This document shows, in pieces, positions 50,798 to 59,847 of a stretch of 64,000 nt of DNA. The notes beneath the pieces are model-generated. The model worked only from the letters and a program-made list of their open reading frames with translations. It did not search any database and had not been told where the DNA came from. This stretch comes from Bradyrhizobium frederickii (GTDB lineage: Bacteria > Pseudomonadota > Alphaproteobacteria > Rhizobiales > Xanthobacteraceae): NCBI RefSeq assembly GCF_004570865.1, contig NZ_SPQS01000025.1, positions 1 to 64,000 on the forward strand, given 5' to 3'. Numbering within the stretch: the first letter of the stretch is position 1; the number at the start of each line of letters is the position of its first letter. Made by a program: the position numbers and the translations under genes.

Positions 50798-51253
50798 ATG
50801 CTTGGGGAACTCAACGTGCCGGTGCCGCGGCTCACGGTCATCACACTCGGCGTCAGCGACATCCGCGCCAGCATTGCTTTTTACGACGCGCTCGGTTTCT
50901 CGCGCCGGCTGAAGGCAACCGGCGAGGCGGTTGCGTTCTACGATACCGGTGGTCCCGTGCTCGCCTTGTATCGCTGGGATCAGCTTGCGGCCGACGCGGG
51001 GCTGCCGGACCAGCCGAGGCCGCAGGCCTTCCGCGGCATGACGCTCGCCTGGAACTGTCGGACCCGTGAGGAGGTCGATGCGGTGATGGCCTTCGCGCTC
51101 GGCAAGGGGGCGAAGCTGGTGAAGGCCGCGCACGAGACCGATTACGGCGGATATTCCGGTTATTTCGCCGACCCTGACGGCCATCCCTGGGAGGTCGTGG
51201 TCGCGCCCGGCATCGATGTCGGCGACGACCGGCGGGTGCATCTGGCGGAGTAG
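50798..51253 (+). CDS. VOC-family glyoxalase/dioxygenase-like protein
   Basis: 151 residues from an ATG preceded by GGAAGAGG. The vicinal oxygen chelate fold is formed by VITLGVSDIRASIAFYDALGF and FADPDGHPWEVVVAPG, the two paired half-modules. Such proteins include glyoxalase I, bleomycin-resistance proteins and extradiol dioxygenases. Clear metal ligands are not fixed by eye: His129 in DPDGHPWE and Glu132 are candidates. The substrate is unknown. It follows the radical SAM gene by 23 bases. Confidence 0.88.
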   Translation: MLGELNVPVPRLTVITLGVSDIRASIAFYDALGFSRRLKATGEAVAFYDTGGPVLALYRWDQLAADAGLPDQPRPQAFRGMTLAWNCRTREEVDAVMAFALGKGAKLVKAAHETDYGGYSGYFADPDGHPWEVVVAPGIDVGDDRRVHLAE

Positions 51254-51325
51254 GCGGCCTGAATAGCGGGAATTGTGCGAGGTTCCGGGTTGCGCAGGCC
51301 GGGCCCCTTGCGCACGATCCCGGCC

Positions 51326-52174
51326 ATGATTCGGGACAAGTCCGCGACCAAGCCGGCCAAAGCCGCGCCTCGGAAGGCTGCTGCGAACAAGGCAGCGCCT
51401 GCCAAAGCCGCTGCTGCCAAGGCAATGGCCGCTCCCGCCGGCAAGAAAGGTATCATTGCCGTAGCCCCCCCGAGCTTTCGCCGCGAGCGCGCGCTGATCA
51501 AGCGCGGGGTCTGGCCGGTCGCCGGCTGCGACGAGGCCGGTCGCGGACCGCTGGCAGGCCCCGTGGTGGCGGCTGCCGTGATTCTCGACCCCGACCGCAT
51601 CCCGCGCGGCATCGACGATTCCAAGCGCCTGACGGCCGAGGAGCGCGAAAAGCTGTTCGATAAGATCTGCGCCACCGCGCAGGTCTCGGTTGCCGTCGCC
51701 TCGCCCTCGCGAATCGATCGCGACAACATCCTGCGCGCCTCGCTGTGGGCGCTGAAGCGCGCCGTGGTGGCGCTGCCGGAGGCGCCCAGGCATGTCTTCG
51801 TCGACGGCCGCGACCGGCTCGACACCGAATGCGACTGTGAGGCCGTGATCGGCGGCGACGGCATCGTGCTGTCGATCGCCGCGGCCTCCATCATCGCCAA
51901 GGTGACGCGTGACCGCCTGATGTGCGCGCTGGCGCAGGACTGTCCCGGCTACGGCTTCGAGCAGCACAAGGGCTATGCCGTTCCCGAGCACCTCGACGCG
52001 CTCGACCGCCTCGGCCCCACCATCCACCACCGCAGCTTCTTCGCCCCCGTCGTCGCCGCCCGCGCCAAGCACATGCCCTGGACCGTCGAGCCGGTGCGTG
52101 ACCTGTTCGCGGTGACCGAGGTCGAGGTGCAGGTGGACGCGAGCGTTGAGATCGACGTCTCGGCAAATCTCTAA
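51326..52174 (+). CDS. rnhB: Ribonuclease HII with Lys/Ala-rich N-terminal tail
   Basis: 282 residues. Removes ribonucleotides from DNA and RNA in RNA-DNA hybrids. The catalytic core begins at about residue 55: GCDEAGRGPLAGPVVAAAV holds the Asp-Glu pair; DDSKRLTAEERE, VFVDGRD and KVTRDRLM follow, with HKGYAVPEHL and the C-terminal HRSFFAPV. The first 42 residues are rich in Lys, Ala and Pro, like a histone H1 tail, and are not part of the usual enzyme. The tail may raise affinity for nucleic acid. The ATG at 51326 is preferred over one 17 codons upstream. Confidence 0.95.
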   Translation: MIRDKSATKPAKAAPRKAAANKAAPAKAAAAKAMAAPAGKKGIIAVAPPSFRRERALIKRGVWPVAGCDEAGRGPLAGPVVAAAVILDPDRIPRGIDDSKRLTAEEREKLFDKICATAQVSVAVASPSRIDRDNILRASLWALKRAVVALPEAPRHVFVDGRDRLDTECDCEAVIGGDGIVLSIAAASIIAKVTRDRLMCALAQDCPGYGFEQHKGYAVPEHLDALDRLGPTIHHRSFFAPVVAARAKHMPWTVEPVRDLFAVTEVEVQVDASVEIDVSANL

Positions 52175-52198
52175 ATCGACCTCACAGCTCTACCATCC

Positions 52199-52229
52199 GT
52201 CATGGCCGGGCTTGACCCGGCCATCCACG
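52199..52229. repeat. Palindromic intergenic repeat, family E, copy 2 (short)
   Basis: GTCATGGCCGGGCTTGACC then CGGCCATCCACG: one stem of the family seen at 28738-28818. The second half of the unit is replaced by unrelated sequence. Confidence 0.65.
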
Positions 52230-52361
52230 CCTTACGCACAGCCCGTAAGAACGGGGAGAGGGAGCACACCGAAGTTGCCACGACCGGCGACGCCCCTTAT
52301 CAAAGTAGTCGTGAGCGAATAGGGCCGGCTGGACGGGTTGGCTGCATCTTTCGGGCGTTGC

Positions 52362-53870
52362 ATGCGGTTTACCTCCCTGGTCATCGAGCTCATTCGCGCC
52401 CGGCCGCGGCTGATCGTCTGGATCGTCGTGCTGCTGCAGGCTTTTATGTGGCTGTTCGTGGCGCTGGTGTTCTACCGCAGCCCGCCCGGCACGCTGGCGA
52501 CGCTGCTGGCTTTCGGACGCGAATACCAGGTCGGCACCGACCTGGGGCCGCCCTTGCCGGTCTGGCTCGCCGACATCGCCTATCGCGCCGCCGGTGGCCA
52601 CATGTTCGGCGTCTATGTGCTGGCCGAGCTCTGCGAGATCGCGACTTTCATCGCGCTCTATCATCTGTCCCGCGCCGTGGTCGGCTCGCAGCAGGCGGTG
52701 CTCGCCGTGTTGCTGACCATGACGGTGCTCGCCTTCTCCTCCTCGGCGCTCGACTTCGGCCCCCTCGTGCTGGCCCGGCCGCTCTGGGCGCTGCTGCTGC
52801 TGCACTCCTGGCAGATCATCGGCCAGCGCCGCGGCAATGCCTGGTTCGCCTGGTCGATCGAGGCCGGCCTGTTGCTGCTGACGACGCCCGCGGCGATCTT
52901 CCTGCTGCTGCTGCTCGTCGTGTTCGCGGTCTCGACCGGCGGCGGCCGCCGGACGCTGCGCGCGCTGGATCCGCTGTTCGCGCTGATCGTCGTCGCCGTG
53001 CTGGCGCTGCCCTATGCGGTCTGGCTGATGCGGGCCGAGACGCTTGCGATGCCGGCCCTGCCGCAACTCTCGGAGCTGAATGGCCGTGCCCTGCATGCGG
53101 CCTGGCTGCTCGGCGGCCTCGTGCTCGGGGCTGCCGCGATCCCGGCGCTGACCTTCCTCAACACCGGCCTGTTTGCCGGCAAGGGCGAGGAGCCGCCGAT
53201 CATCTACCGGCCGCCGGTCGAGCCGCTGGCGCGCAGCTTCGTCTATTTCTTCGCACTTGCCCCAGTGCTGGGCGGGGTGCTGATCTCCGGCCTGCTCGGG
53301 CTCGAATCCGTCGTCGGCGGCGCCGGCGTCGTCCTCGTCACGTCCGGGCTGGCCGTGGTGGTCGCGGCCGGCGATCTCATTGCGATGCGCCGCGCGCGGA
53401 TGCTGCGCATGGTGTGGGCCGCGGCCGTCGTGGCCCCGGCCATCGGCGTCGTCCTGGGCGTCCTGCTCCTGCCCTGGACCGGCACGGGCGAGATCGCGAC
53501 CTCGATGCCGGCACGCGCGATCTCGGACTTCTTCGACGACAGCTTTGCCCGCCGCACCAACCATCGCCTGCGCGCCGTTGCGGGCGAGACGCAGCTTGCG
53601 AGCCTGATCACGCTGCATTCCGGGCGTCCGCATCTTTTCATCGACGCCGACCCTGCGCGCACGCCGTGGATGAATCAGGCCAAATTCAACGAGACGGGCG
53701 GCGTCGTGGTCTGGCGCGCCTCCGACACCGCCGGCACGCCGCCGCCGGACATTCTCAAACGCTTCCCCGGCATCGTGCCGGAAGTGCCGCGTGCGTTCGA
53801 ATGGCTGGTGACCGGACGCCAGCAGCTGCTGCGCATCGGCTGGGCCATCGTGCGGCCGAAGGGGACGTAG
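52362..53870 (+). CDS. Multi-span membrane glycosyltransferase-like protein
   Basis: 502 residues from the ATG MRFTSLVIELIRARP; upstream TTG is less likely. At least nine membrane spans by hydrophobicity. An early loop holds FYRSPPGTLATLLAFGREYQ and a DLGPPLPVW segment, an arrangement like that of GT39/ArnT-type lipid-linked sugar transferases, where an acidic residue in the first loop is catalytic. The soluble C-terminal part has LASLITLHSGRPHLFIDADP and a TPWMNQAKFNETGG segment. Such enzymes add sugars from polyprenyl phosphate donors on the periplasmic side. The family call is tentative. Confidence 0.65.
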   Translation: MRFTSLVIELIRARPRLIVWIVVLLQAFMWLFVALVFYRSPPGTLATLLAFGREYQVGTDLGPPLPVWLADIAYRAAGGHMFGVYVLAELCEIATFIALYHLSRAVVGSQQAVLAVLLTMTVLAFSSSALDFGPLVLARPLWALLLLHSWQIIGQRRGNAWFAWSIEAGLLLLTTPAAIFLLLLLVVFAVSTGGGRRTLRALDPLFALIVVAVLALPYAVWLMRAETLAMPALPQLSELNGRALHAAWLLGGLVLGAAAIPALTFLNTGLFAGKGEEPPIIYRPPVEPLARSFVYFFALAPVLGGVLISGLLGLESVVGGAGVVLVTSGLAVVVAAGDLIAMRRARMLRMVWAAAVVAPAIGVVLGVLLLPWTGTGEIATSMPARAISDFFDDSFARRTNHRLRAVAGETQLASLITLHSGRPHLFIDADPARTPWMNQAKFNETGGVVVWRASDTAGTPPPDILKRFPGIVPEVPRAFEWLVTGRQQLLRIGWAIVRPKGT

Positions 53871-53877
53871 GGGTAGT

Positions 53878-53980
53878 GTCATTCCGGGGCGCGGCGAAGC
53901 CGCGAGCCCGGAATCCATTCATCCACTAACTCTGCCGCTCGATGGATTCCGGGTTCTCGCTTCGCGAGCCCCGGAATGAC
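53878..53980. repeat. Palindromic intergenic repeat, family A, copy 4
   Basis: GTCATTCCGGGGCGCGGCG at the left pairs with CGAGCCCCGGAATGAC at the right, with GAGCCCGGAATCCATTC / GATGGATTCCGGGTTC inside. It lies between convergent genes. Confidence 0.85.
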
Positions 53981-53993
53981 GGCGTGGGTGTAG

Positions 53994-54809
53994 TTACACC
54001 GCGCCTTCCGCCAGCACCTTGGCGATCGCACGCAGATCCTGCCACGCCAGCCGTTTGTAGGACGGCGAGCGGAGCAGATAGGCGGGATGGAACGTCGGCA
54101 GCGCGCGGATGGTGCGCGCACCCGTCTCGTAGTCGAACCAGCGTCCGCGGGTGCGCATGATGCCCTCGCGCGTTCCCAGCAGCGTCTGCGTCGAGGGATT
54201 ACCGAGCGTCACCAGCACATCCGGATTCACCAGTTCGATATGGCGCTGGATGAAGGGCAGGCACACTTGCGTCTCCTGCGGCGTCGGCGTGCGGTTGCCG
54301 GGCGGCCGCCACGGAATCACGTTGGCGATGTAGGCGGTGCTGCGGTTGAGGCCGATGGCGCCGATCATGAGATCGAGCAGCTTGCCGCTGCGTCCGACGA
54401 AAGGCAGGCCCTCGATGTCCTCGTCGCGGCCCGGCGCCTCGCCGACGAACATGATGCGCGCCTGCGGGTTGCCGTCGGCGAACACCAGCCGCGTCGCGGT
54501 GTGCTTCAGCGCGCAGCCCTCGAAATTCTGCATCAGCTCGCGCAGCGCCTCCAGCGTCGGCGCGGTGCGCGCGGCCTCGCGCGCGGAGGCGATGGCGATG
54601 TCGGGAGCAGGCGCTGCCTCGCCGCGCATCACCGCCGGCGCGGCGAGCGGCCGCGGCACCTCGATCGCAGGTGCCGCGCGCGGGGCCGCGGGCGGAGCAG
54701 CCAATTCCGCCAGGCGGTCGATCGGTTCCTCGGCGAGCGCGCAGTCGACACCGGCCTCCAGATAGAAGGCAAGAAGCTCTCGGACGGTGGGTGCGGGTTC
54801 GGGGATCAT
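53994..54809 (-). CDS. Uracil-DNA glycosylase, family 4 type
   Basis: 271 residues. Removes uracil from DNA. The catalytic block reads FVGEAPGRDEDIEGLPFVGR and SGKLLDLMI, the type 4 (iron-sulfur) form; NVIPWRPPGNRTP and the C-terminal FHPAYLLRSPSYKR follow. An Ala/Pro-rich stretch at residues 33-90 separates a small N-terminal helix from the catalytic domain. Cysteines for the 4Fe-4S cluster include one in FEGCALK and one in TQVCLPF; all four ligands are not assigned. Convergent with the glycosyltransferase-like gene. Confidence 0.9.
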   Translation of the reverse strand: MIPEPAPTVRELLAFYLEAGVDCALAEEPIDRLAELAAPPAAPRAAPAIEVPRPLAAPAVMRGEAAPAPDIAIASAREAARTAPTLEALRELMQNFEGCALKHTATRLVFADGNPQARIMFVGEAPGRDEDIEGLPFVGRSGKLLDLMIGAIGLNRSTAYIANVIPWRPPGNRTPTPQETQVCLPFIQRHIELVNPDVLVTLGNPSTQTLLGTREGIMRTRGRWFDYETGARTIRALPTFHPAYLLRSPSYKRLAWQDLRAIAKVLAEGAV

Positions 54810-54945
54810 CTGGAAAGTCAGACTTTTATATCAGTTTGGGGCGCCTTGCATCCCAGCGAAATGCATTTCCGCTGTTGTCCTACCCGGAAAAATCGGAAAC
54901 AAGGGGGCGCAAACGACCGAGGACCGTCTCAAGGGCTGAGATCAG

Positions 54946-56607
54946 ATGAGCACCGAAGAACTTCCCCCGCGCGAATCCATGGAATTCGACGTCGTCATCG
55001 TCGGCGCCGGCCCCTCCGGTCTGTCGGCCGCGATCCGGCTGAAGCAGCTCAACGCCGATCTCAACGTCGTTGTGGTGGAGAAGGGCTCCGAGGTCGGCGC
55101 GCATATTCTCTCCGGTGCGGTAATCGATCCGGCCGGGCTCGACAAGCTGGTCCCGGACTGGCGCGAGGATCCCGATTGCTCGCTCAAGACCCAGGTCAAG
55201 GACGACCGCTTCTTCTGGTTCACCGAGACCGGCGCGATCAAGCTGCCGAACTTCATCATGCCGCCGCTGATGAACAACCATCACTGCTATATCGGCTCGC
55301 TCGGCAATGTCTGCCGCTGGCTGGCGCGGAAGGCCGAGGCGCTTGGCGTCGAGATCTATCCGGGCTTTGCCGCAGCCGAGGTGCTCTATGACGAGGCGGG
55401 CAGCGTCAGGGGTATCGCCACCGGCGACATGGGGATCGGCCGTGACGGCAAGCCGAAGGACTCCTTCACCCGCGGCATGGAATTGCTCGGCAAGTACACG
55501 CTGTTCGCGGAAGGCGCCCGCGGCAGCCTGTCCAAGCAGCTCATCGCGAAATACGCGCTCGACGCCAAAAGCGAGCCGCCGAAATTCGGCATCGGCCTCA
55601 AGGAAGTCTGGCAGATCGATCCGGCCAAGCACCAGAAGGGTCTGGTCCAGCATGCCGTCGGTTGGCCGCTGAACAACGATACCGGTGGCGGCCTGTTCTT
55701 CTACCATTACGACGAGAACCTGGTGTCGATCGGCTTTGTCGTCCATCTCAACTACAACGATCCCTATCTGTCGCCGTTCGACGAATTCCAGCGCGTCAAG
55801 AACCATCCTGCGGTGCGGACCACGCTCGAAGGCGGCAAGCGGCTGGCCTATGGCGCCCGCGCCATCACCGAAGGCGGTTACCAGTCGGTGCCGCGGCTGA
55901 GCTTCCCCGGTGGCGCGCTGATCGGCTGCGCCGCCGGCTTCGTCAACGTGCCGCGCATCAAGGGCGTGCACAATGCGATGGGCACCGGCATGCTCGCCGC
56001 CGAGCATGTCAATGCCGCACTTGGTGCGGGCCGCGCCAATGACGAGCTCGTCGAATACGAGAACGCGTGGCGCGACTCCGTCGTCGGCAAGGACCTTTAC
56101 CCGGTACGCAACGCCAAGCCGCTCTTGTCGAAGTTCGGCACCTTCATCGGCGCCGGCCTCGGCATCTTCGACATGTGGTGCAACACGCTGTTCGGGGCCT
56201 CGCTGTTCGGCACCCAGTCTCATGCCAAGCCCGACCGCGCCACGCTCGAGCCGGCGAAGAGCCACGCTCCGAAGAACTACCCGAAGCCGGACGGCAAGAT
56301 CTCCTTCGACAAGCTGTCCTCCGTGTTCCTTTCCAACACCAACCATGAGGAGGACCAGCCGGTCCATCTGAAGGTCACGGACATGAACCTGCAGAAGGCT
56401 TCCGAGCACGACGTCTTCGCCGGTCCTTCGAATCGCTATTGCCCCGCCGGCGTCTATGAGTGGATCGAGGAGGGCTCGGGTCCGCGTTTCCAGATCAACG
56501 CTCAGAACTGCGTCCACTGCAAAACCTGCGACGTGAAGGATCCCAACGGTAACATCACCTGGGTTCCCCCGGAGGGCGGCGGCGGCCCGAACTACGAGGC
56601 AATGTAA
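54946..56607 (+). CDS. Electron transfer flavoprotein-ubiquinone oxidoreductase
   Basis: 553 residues. Passes electrons from ETF, loaded by acyl-CoA and amino-acid dehydrogenases, to ubiquinone. The FAD site is DVVIVGAGPSGLSAAIRLKQ. A membrane-contacting part follows (ALIGCAAGFVNVPRIKGVHN). The C-terminal 4Fe-4S domain has CPAGVYEW and NCVHCKTCDVKDPNGNI, with the normal four Cys. Length matches the family. ETF subunit genes are not in this window. It stands alone, divergent from the uracil-DNA glycosylase gene. Confidence 0.96.
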   Translation: MSTEELPPRESMEFDVVIVGAGPSGLSAAIRLKQLNADLNVVVVEKGSEVGAHILSGAVIDPAGLDKLVPDWREDPDCSLKTQVKDDRFFWFTETGAIKLPNFIMPPLMNNHHCYIGSLGNVCRWLARKAEALGVEIYPGFAAAEVLYDEAGSVRGIATGDMGIGRDGKPKDSFTRGMELLGKYTLFAEGARGSLSKQLIAKYALDAKSEPPKFGIGLKEVWQIDPAKHQKGLVQHAVGWPLNNDTGGGLFFYHYDENLVSIGFVVHLNYNDPYLSPFDEFQRVKNHPAVRTTLEGGKRLAYGARAITEGGYQSVPRLSFPGGALIGCAAGFVNVPRIKGVHNAMGTGMLAAEHVNAALGAGRANDELVEYENAWRDSVVGKDLYPVRNAKPLLSKFGTFIGAGLGIFDMWCNTLFGASLFGTQSHAKPDRATLEPAKSHAPKNYPKPDGKISFDKLSSVFLSNTNHEEDQPVHLKVTDMNLQKASEHDVFAGPSNRYCPAGVYEWIEEGSGPRFQINAQNCVHCKTCDVKDPNGNITWVPPEGGGGPNYEAM

Positions 56608-56915
56608 GGTCGACGAAGCAAGCGGATCTGATCACGGAGTGACCCGACGCACGTTCGCGTGAGCACGGGGGCGCGACGACGGGTCGCGGCCACGATAAGG
56701 CCATAGTAGCGGCGTCTTGGGGCTGCTCCTGACCGGTGACTTGGCCGATTTGGGCCTTTTCGGGAGGCGGGCGTCCGGTCCGAATCCTTGCGGCGAAGCG
56801 CCAAAAGCGGCATTGTCGGCCCAACGGTTCCGGGTCCGGATGCCTCCGGCCGCCTTCGCATGCGATACGGCCCTTTGCTGCAAACCCAGGCACTACCAAC
56901 TCAAGGCGAGCCCTG
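56608..56915. other. Gene-free stretch
   Basis: 308 bases between the ETF-QO and TPR genes. A minus-strand frame reads GGIRTRNRWADNAAF, the sort of spurious product that reversed tRNA-like or conserved noncoding DNA gives, and no tRNA folds here. The promoter of the TPR gene is probably in it. Confidence 0.4.
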
Positions 56916-58712
56916 ATGTTTTCAAATCGTTTCAACCGCTGGACTGTTGCCGCCATCGCCCTCATGGGCACAGCGATCGCGACCGTCCCCGGCAGGGTGC
57001 TGGCGCAGACGCCGGACCATCCGTCCGACACGGCGGCGCAGTTTCCGACCCGAAACGATCTGAAGTCGCTGACCGGTGCCGGCAGCTATCTCGCCGCCCG
57101 TCACGCCAGCGTCGAACGCGACGCGGCTTCCGCTGCCGCATTCTACCGCTCGGCCCTGCGCACCGATCCGAAGAACAACGAGCTGCTCGACCGCGCCTTC
57201 ATCTCGTCGGTCGCCGACGGTGACATCGACGAAGCAGTCAAGCTCGCCGAGCGCATCCTCACCATCGACAAGACCAACCGCGTCGCGCGTCTCGTCGTCG
57301 GCGTCCACGATCTCAAAGTGAAGAAGTACGCCGCCGCGCAGACCAACATCAACCAGTCGATCCGCGGTCCGATCACCGATCTCGTCGCCACGCTGCTGTC
57401 GGGATGGGCCGCCTATGGTGCGGGCGATGCCAAGGGCGGTGTCGCCACCATCGACAAGCTGGCAGGTCCCGAATGGTATCCGCTGTTCAAGGACCTTCAC
57501 GCCGGCATGATCCTCGAACTCTCCGGCAAGGAGAAGGACGCCGGCACCCGTTTCGAGCGCGCCTACAAGCTCGACGATTCCATGCTGCGCGTGACCGAGG
57601 CCTATGGCCGCTGGCTGTCGCGCAACAAGGACTCGGCTGCCGCGACCAATGTCTATCAGGCCTTCGACAAGAAGCTCGCGCGCCATCCGCTGATCCAGGA
57701 AGGCCTGCGCGAGACCAGGGCCGGCAAGAAGATGCCGCCGCTGGTCGATTCCGCGCAGGCCGGCGCCGCCGAAGCGCTCTACGGCATCGGCGCCACGCTG
57801 ACCCGCCGCGGCGGCGAGGATCTGGCGCTGGTCTATCTCCAGCTCTCGCTCTACCTCCAGCCGACGCATCCGCTGGCGCTGCTCTCGCTCGCCGATCTCT
57901 ATGAATCGGTGAAGCGGCCGCAGATGGCGATCAAGGTCTATGAGCGTGTGCCCGCGACCTCGCCGCTCAAGCGCAACGCGCAAATCCAGCTGGCCATCGA
58001 TCTCGATTCCGCCGATCGCACGGAAGAGGCGATCAAGATCCTCAAGGGCGTCACCGCGGAGGATGCCAAGGATCTCGAAGCCATCATGGCGCTCGGCAAC
58101 ATCGAGCGCGGCCGCAAGAAGTTCGGCGACTGCGGCGCGACCTATTCGCGGGGCATCGACGTGCTGCCCGCCGGCAACGACAAGGCCAACAGCGTCTGGT
58201 ACTATTACCGCGGCATCTGCCAGGAGCGCTCCAAGCAGTGGGCCAAGGCCGAGGTCGACATGAAGAAGGCGCTCGAGCTGCAGCCCGACCAGCCGCACGT
58301 CCTCAACTATCTCGGCTATTCCTGGATCGACCAGGGCGTGAACCTCGACGAAGGCATGAAGATGATCAAGCGCGCCGTCGAGCAGCGTCCCGACGACGGC
58401 TACATCGTCGACTCCCTCGGCTGGGCCTATTACCGCATCGGCAATTATGACGAGGCGGTGAAGAATCTCGAGCGCGCGATCGACCTCAAGCCCGAGGATC
58501 CCACCATCAACGACCATCTCGGCGATGCCTATTGGCGCGTCGGCCGCACGCTCGAAGCCAAATTCCAGTGGTCGCACGCCCGCGATCTCAAGCCCGAGCC
58601 GGAAGAGCTGCCGAAGATCGAGGCCAAGATCGCCAATGGTCTCGCCGACGACAATTCGAACTCTTCGGCCGCGCAGGCGGACAAGAAGAAGGACGACGGC
58701 AAGGGCGGCTAA
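56916..58712 (+). CDS. Secreted TPR-repeat protein
   Basis: 598 residues from the ATG MFSNRFNRWTVAAIALMGT; a longer in-frame start upstream is unlikely because it lacks a signal peptide. The signal peptide ends VLAQ. TPR-like helical repeats run through most of the protein, clearest in the C-terminal half: ALELQPDQPHVLNYLGYSWI, AVEQRPDDGYIVDSLGWAYY and AIDLKPEDPTINDHLGDAYW. The N-terminal half is more divergent. Such proteins scaffold periplasmic complexes or lipoprotein and outer-membrane traffic. The C-terminus is a Lys/Asp tail. ispE follows. Confidence 0.9.
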   Translation: MFSNRFNRWTVAAIALMGTAIATVPGRVLAQTPDHPSDTAAQFPTRNDLKSLTGAGSYLAARHASVERDAASAAAFYRSALRTDPKNNELLDRAFISSVADGDIDEAVKLAERILTIDKTNRVARLVVGVHDLKVKKYAAAQTNINQSIRGPITDLVATLLSGWAAYGAGDAKGGVATIDKLAGPEWYPLFKDLHAGMILELSGKEKDAGTRFERAYKLDDSMLRVTEAYGRWLSRNKDSAAATNVYQAFDKKLARHPLIQEGLRETRAGKKMPPLVDSAQAGAAEALYGIGATLTRRGGEDLALVYLQLSLYLQPTHPLALLSLADLYESVKRPQMAIKVYERVPATSPLKRNAQIQLAIDLDSADRTEEAIKILKGVTAEDAKDLEAIMALGNIERGRKKFGDCGATYSRGIDVLPAGNDKANSVWYYYRGICQERSKQWAKAEVDMKKALELQPDQPHVLNYLGYSWIDQGVNLDEGMKMIKRAVEQRPDDGYIVDSLGWAYYRIGNYDEAVKNLERAIDLKPEDPTINDHLGDAYWRVGRTLEAKFQWSHARDLKPEPEELPKIEAKIANGLADDNSNSSAAQADKKKDDGKGG

Positions 58713-58813
58713 AGCATGATCCGGAAAAGTGCGCAGCCGTATTCCGAAAAGATCATGCGTAAACAACAACCTAAAGCGCGATGACGATTCATCCTAATCG
58801 CATCGCGCTTTAG
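58711..58813. repeat. Intergenic repeat, family D (AAAGCATGATCCGG type)
   Basis: AAAGCATGATCCGGAAAAGT, then TTCCGAAAAGATCATGC, a pair of inverted copies, then AAAGCGCGATGA and ATCGCATCGCGCTTT, a second inverted pair. Sequences of this form are widespread in Rhizobiales. It begins at the TPR stop codon. Confidence 0.75.
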
Positions 58814-58841
58814 TCTGAGCGAAGTTGGGGGCGTGTCGCGG

Positions 58842-59726
58842 ATGCCGGCGTTGATCGAAGAAGGACGGGCCAAGGTCAACTTGAGCCTTCGCGTGGTCGG
58901 CCGTCGTGCCGACGGCTATCATGATCTCGAAAGCGTGGTCGCGTTTGCCGATTGCGCCGACCGGCTGACGCTGGAGCCGGGCGGCGAGCTGAAGCTCACC
59001 ACCACCGGGCCGCTGGCCGCGGCCTGCGGGGAGACGTCCGACAATCTCGTGGTCAAGGCCGCCAGGCTGCTCGCCGAGGCGGTGCCTGGCCTGAAGCTCG
59101 GCGCGTTCGCGCTCGACAAGGTGCTGCCGGTGGCCGCCGGCATCGGCGGCGGCTCGGCCGACGCTGCGGCGGCGCTGCGGCTCCTGGCGCGTCTCAACGA
59201 TCTCTCGCTCGACGATCCCCGCGTTCAGAAGGTCGCGCTCGCGACCGGCGCCGACGTGCCGGTGTGCCTCATCTCGCGCGCCTGCGACATGACCGGCGTC
59301 GGCGAGCAGCTGTTGCCGCTCGCGTTGCCCAGCATGGCCTGCGTCATGGTCAATCCGCGCGTGCCGGTCGCGACCAAGGACGTGTTCCAGGCACTGGGGC
59401 TGCGCAACGGTGAATTGCTGGTCGGCGTCACCGACGTCATCCGCGCTCCGGCCTGGCCGGAAGAGGGCGGATCGATCGCCGATTGGGTCGCAGTGCTCGA
59501 ACGCGTTCCCAACGATCTCGAAGCGCCTGCGCTGCGCATCCTGCCCGTGATCGGCGAGGTGCTGGAGGCCTTGCGCGACTCCGCCGGCGTCAAGCTCGCC
59601 CGCATGTCCGGCTCGGGCGCGACCTGCTTTGCGATCTATGGCGGTGCAAACGAAGCGCATGCCGCCGCCGAAAAGATTCGTCGCGATCACCCCGGCTGGT
59701 GGGTGCATGCGGGGACGTTGAGCTAG
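58842..59726 (+). CDS. ispE: 4-(cytidine 5'-diphospho)-2-C-methyl-D-erythritol kinase
   Basis: 294 residues. Phosphorylates the 2-hydroxyl of CDP-methylerythritol in the MEP route to isoprenoids. GHMP-kinase fold: EGRAKVNLSLRVVGRRADGYH at the N-terminus, the ATP loop LPVAAGIGGGSADAAAALRLL, and MSGSGATCFAIYG near the C-terminus. A GTG three codons upstream (58833) is an alternative start. It may be cotranscribed with the TPR gene across a family D repeat. A polyprenyl synthetase gene of the same end pathway lies at the right edge of the window. Confidence 0.96.
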   Translation: MPALIEEGRAKVNLSLRVVGRRADGYHDLESVVAFADCADRLTLEPGGELKLTTTGPLAAACGETSDNLVVKAARLLAEAVPGLKLGAFALDKVLPVAAGIGGGSADAAAALRLLARLNDLSLDDPRVQKVALATGADVPVCLISRACDMTGVGEQLLPLALPSMACVMVNPRVPVATKDVFQALGLRNGELLVGVTDVIRAPAWPEEGGSIADWVAVLERVPNDLEAPALRILPVIGEVLEALRDSAGVKLARMSGSGATCFAIYGGANEAHAAAEKIRRDHPGWWVHAGTLS

Positions 59727-59746
59727 TAGCGAAGCTGCGTAGTGCC

Positions 59747-59837
59747 GTAGGGTGGGCAAAGGCGCACAGCGCCGTGCCCACGTCCATCCAAGATGCGCGA
59801 TGAGAGTGGTGGGCACGCTTCGCTTTGCCCACCCTAC
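59747..59837. repeat. Palindromic intergenic repeat, family B, copy 5
   Basis: GTAGGGTGGGCAAAGGCGC at the left and GCTTTGCCCACCCTAC at the right, with GTGCCCACGTCC / GTGGTGGGCACGC inside. It lies between convergent ispE and the alpha/beta hydrolase gene. Confidence 0.85.
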
Positions 59838-59847
59838 GGCACTCGAG

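Noticed and set aside
56592..56883. Minus-strand frames containing GGIRTRN, possible reversed tRNA
   Set aside because: Such peptides often arise from reversed tRNA sequence, but no tRNA could be folded on either strand here.
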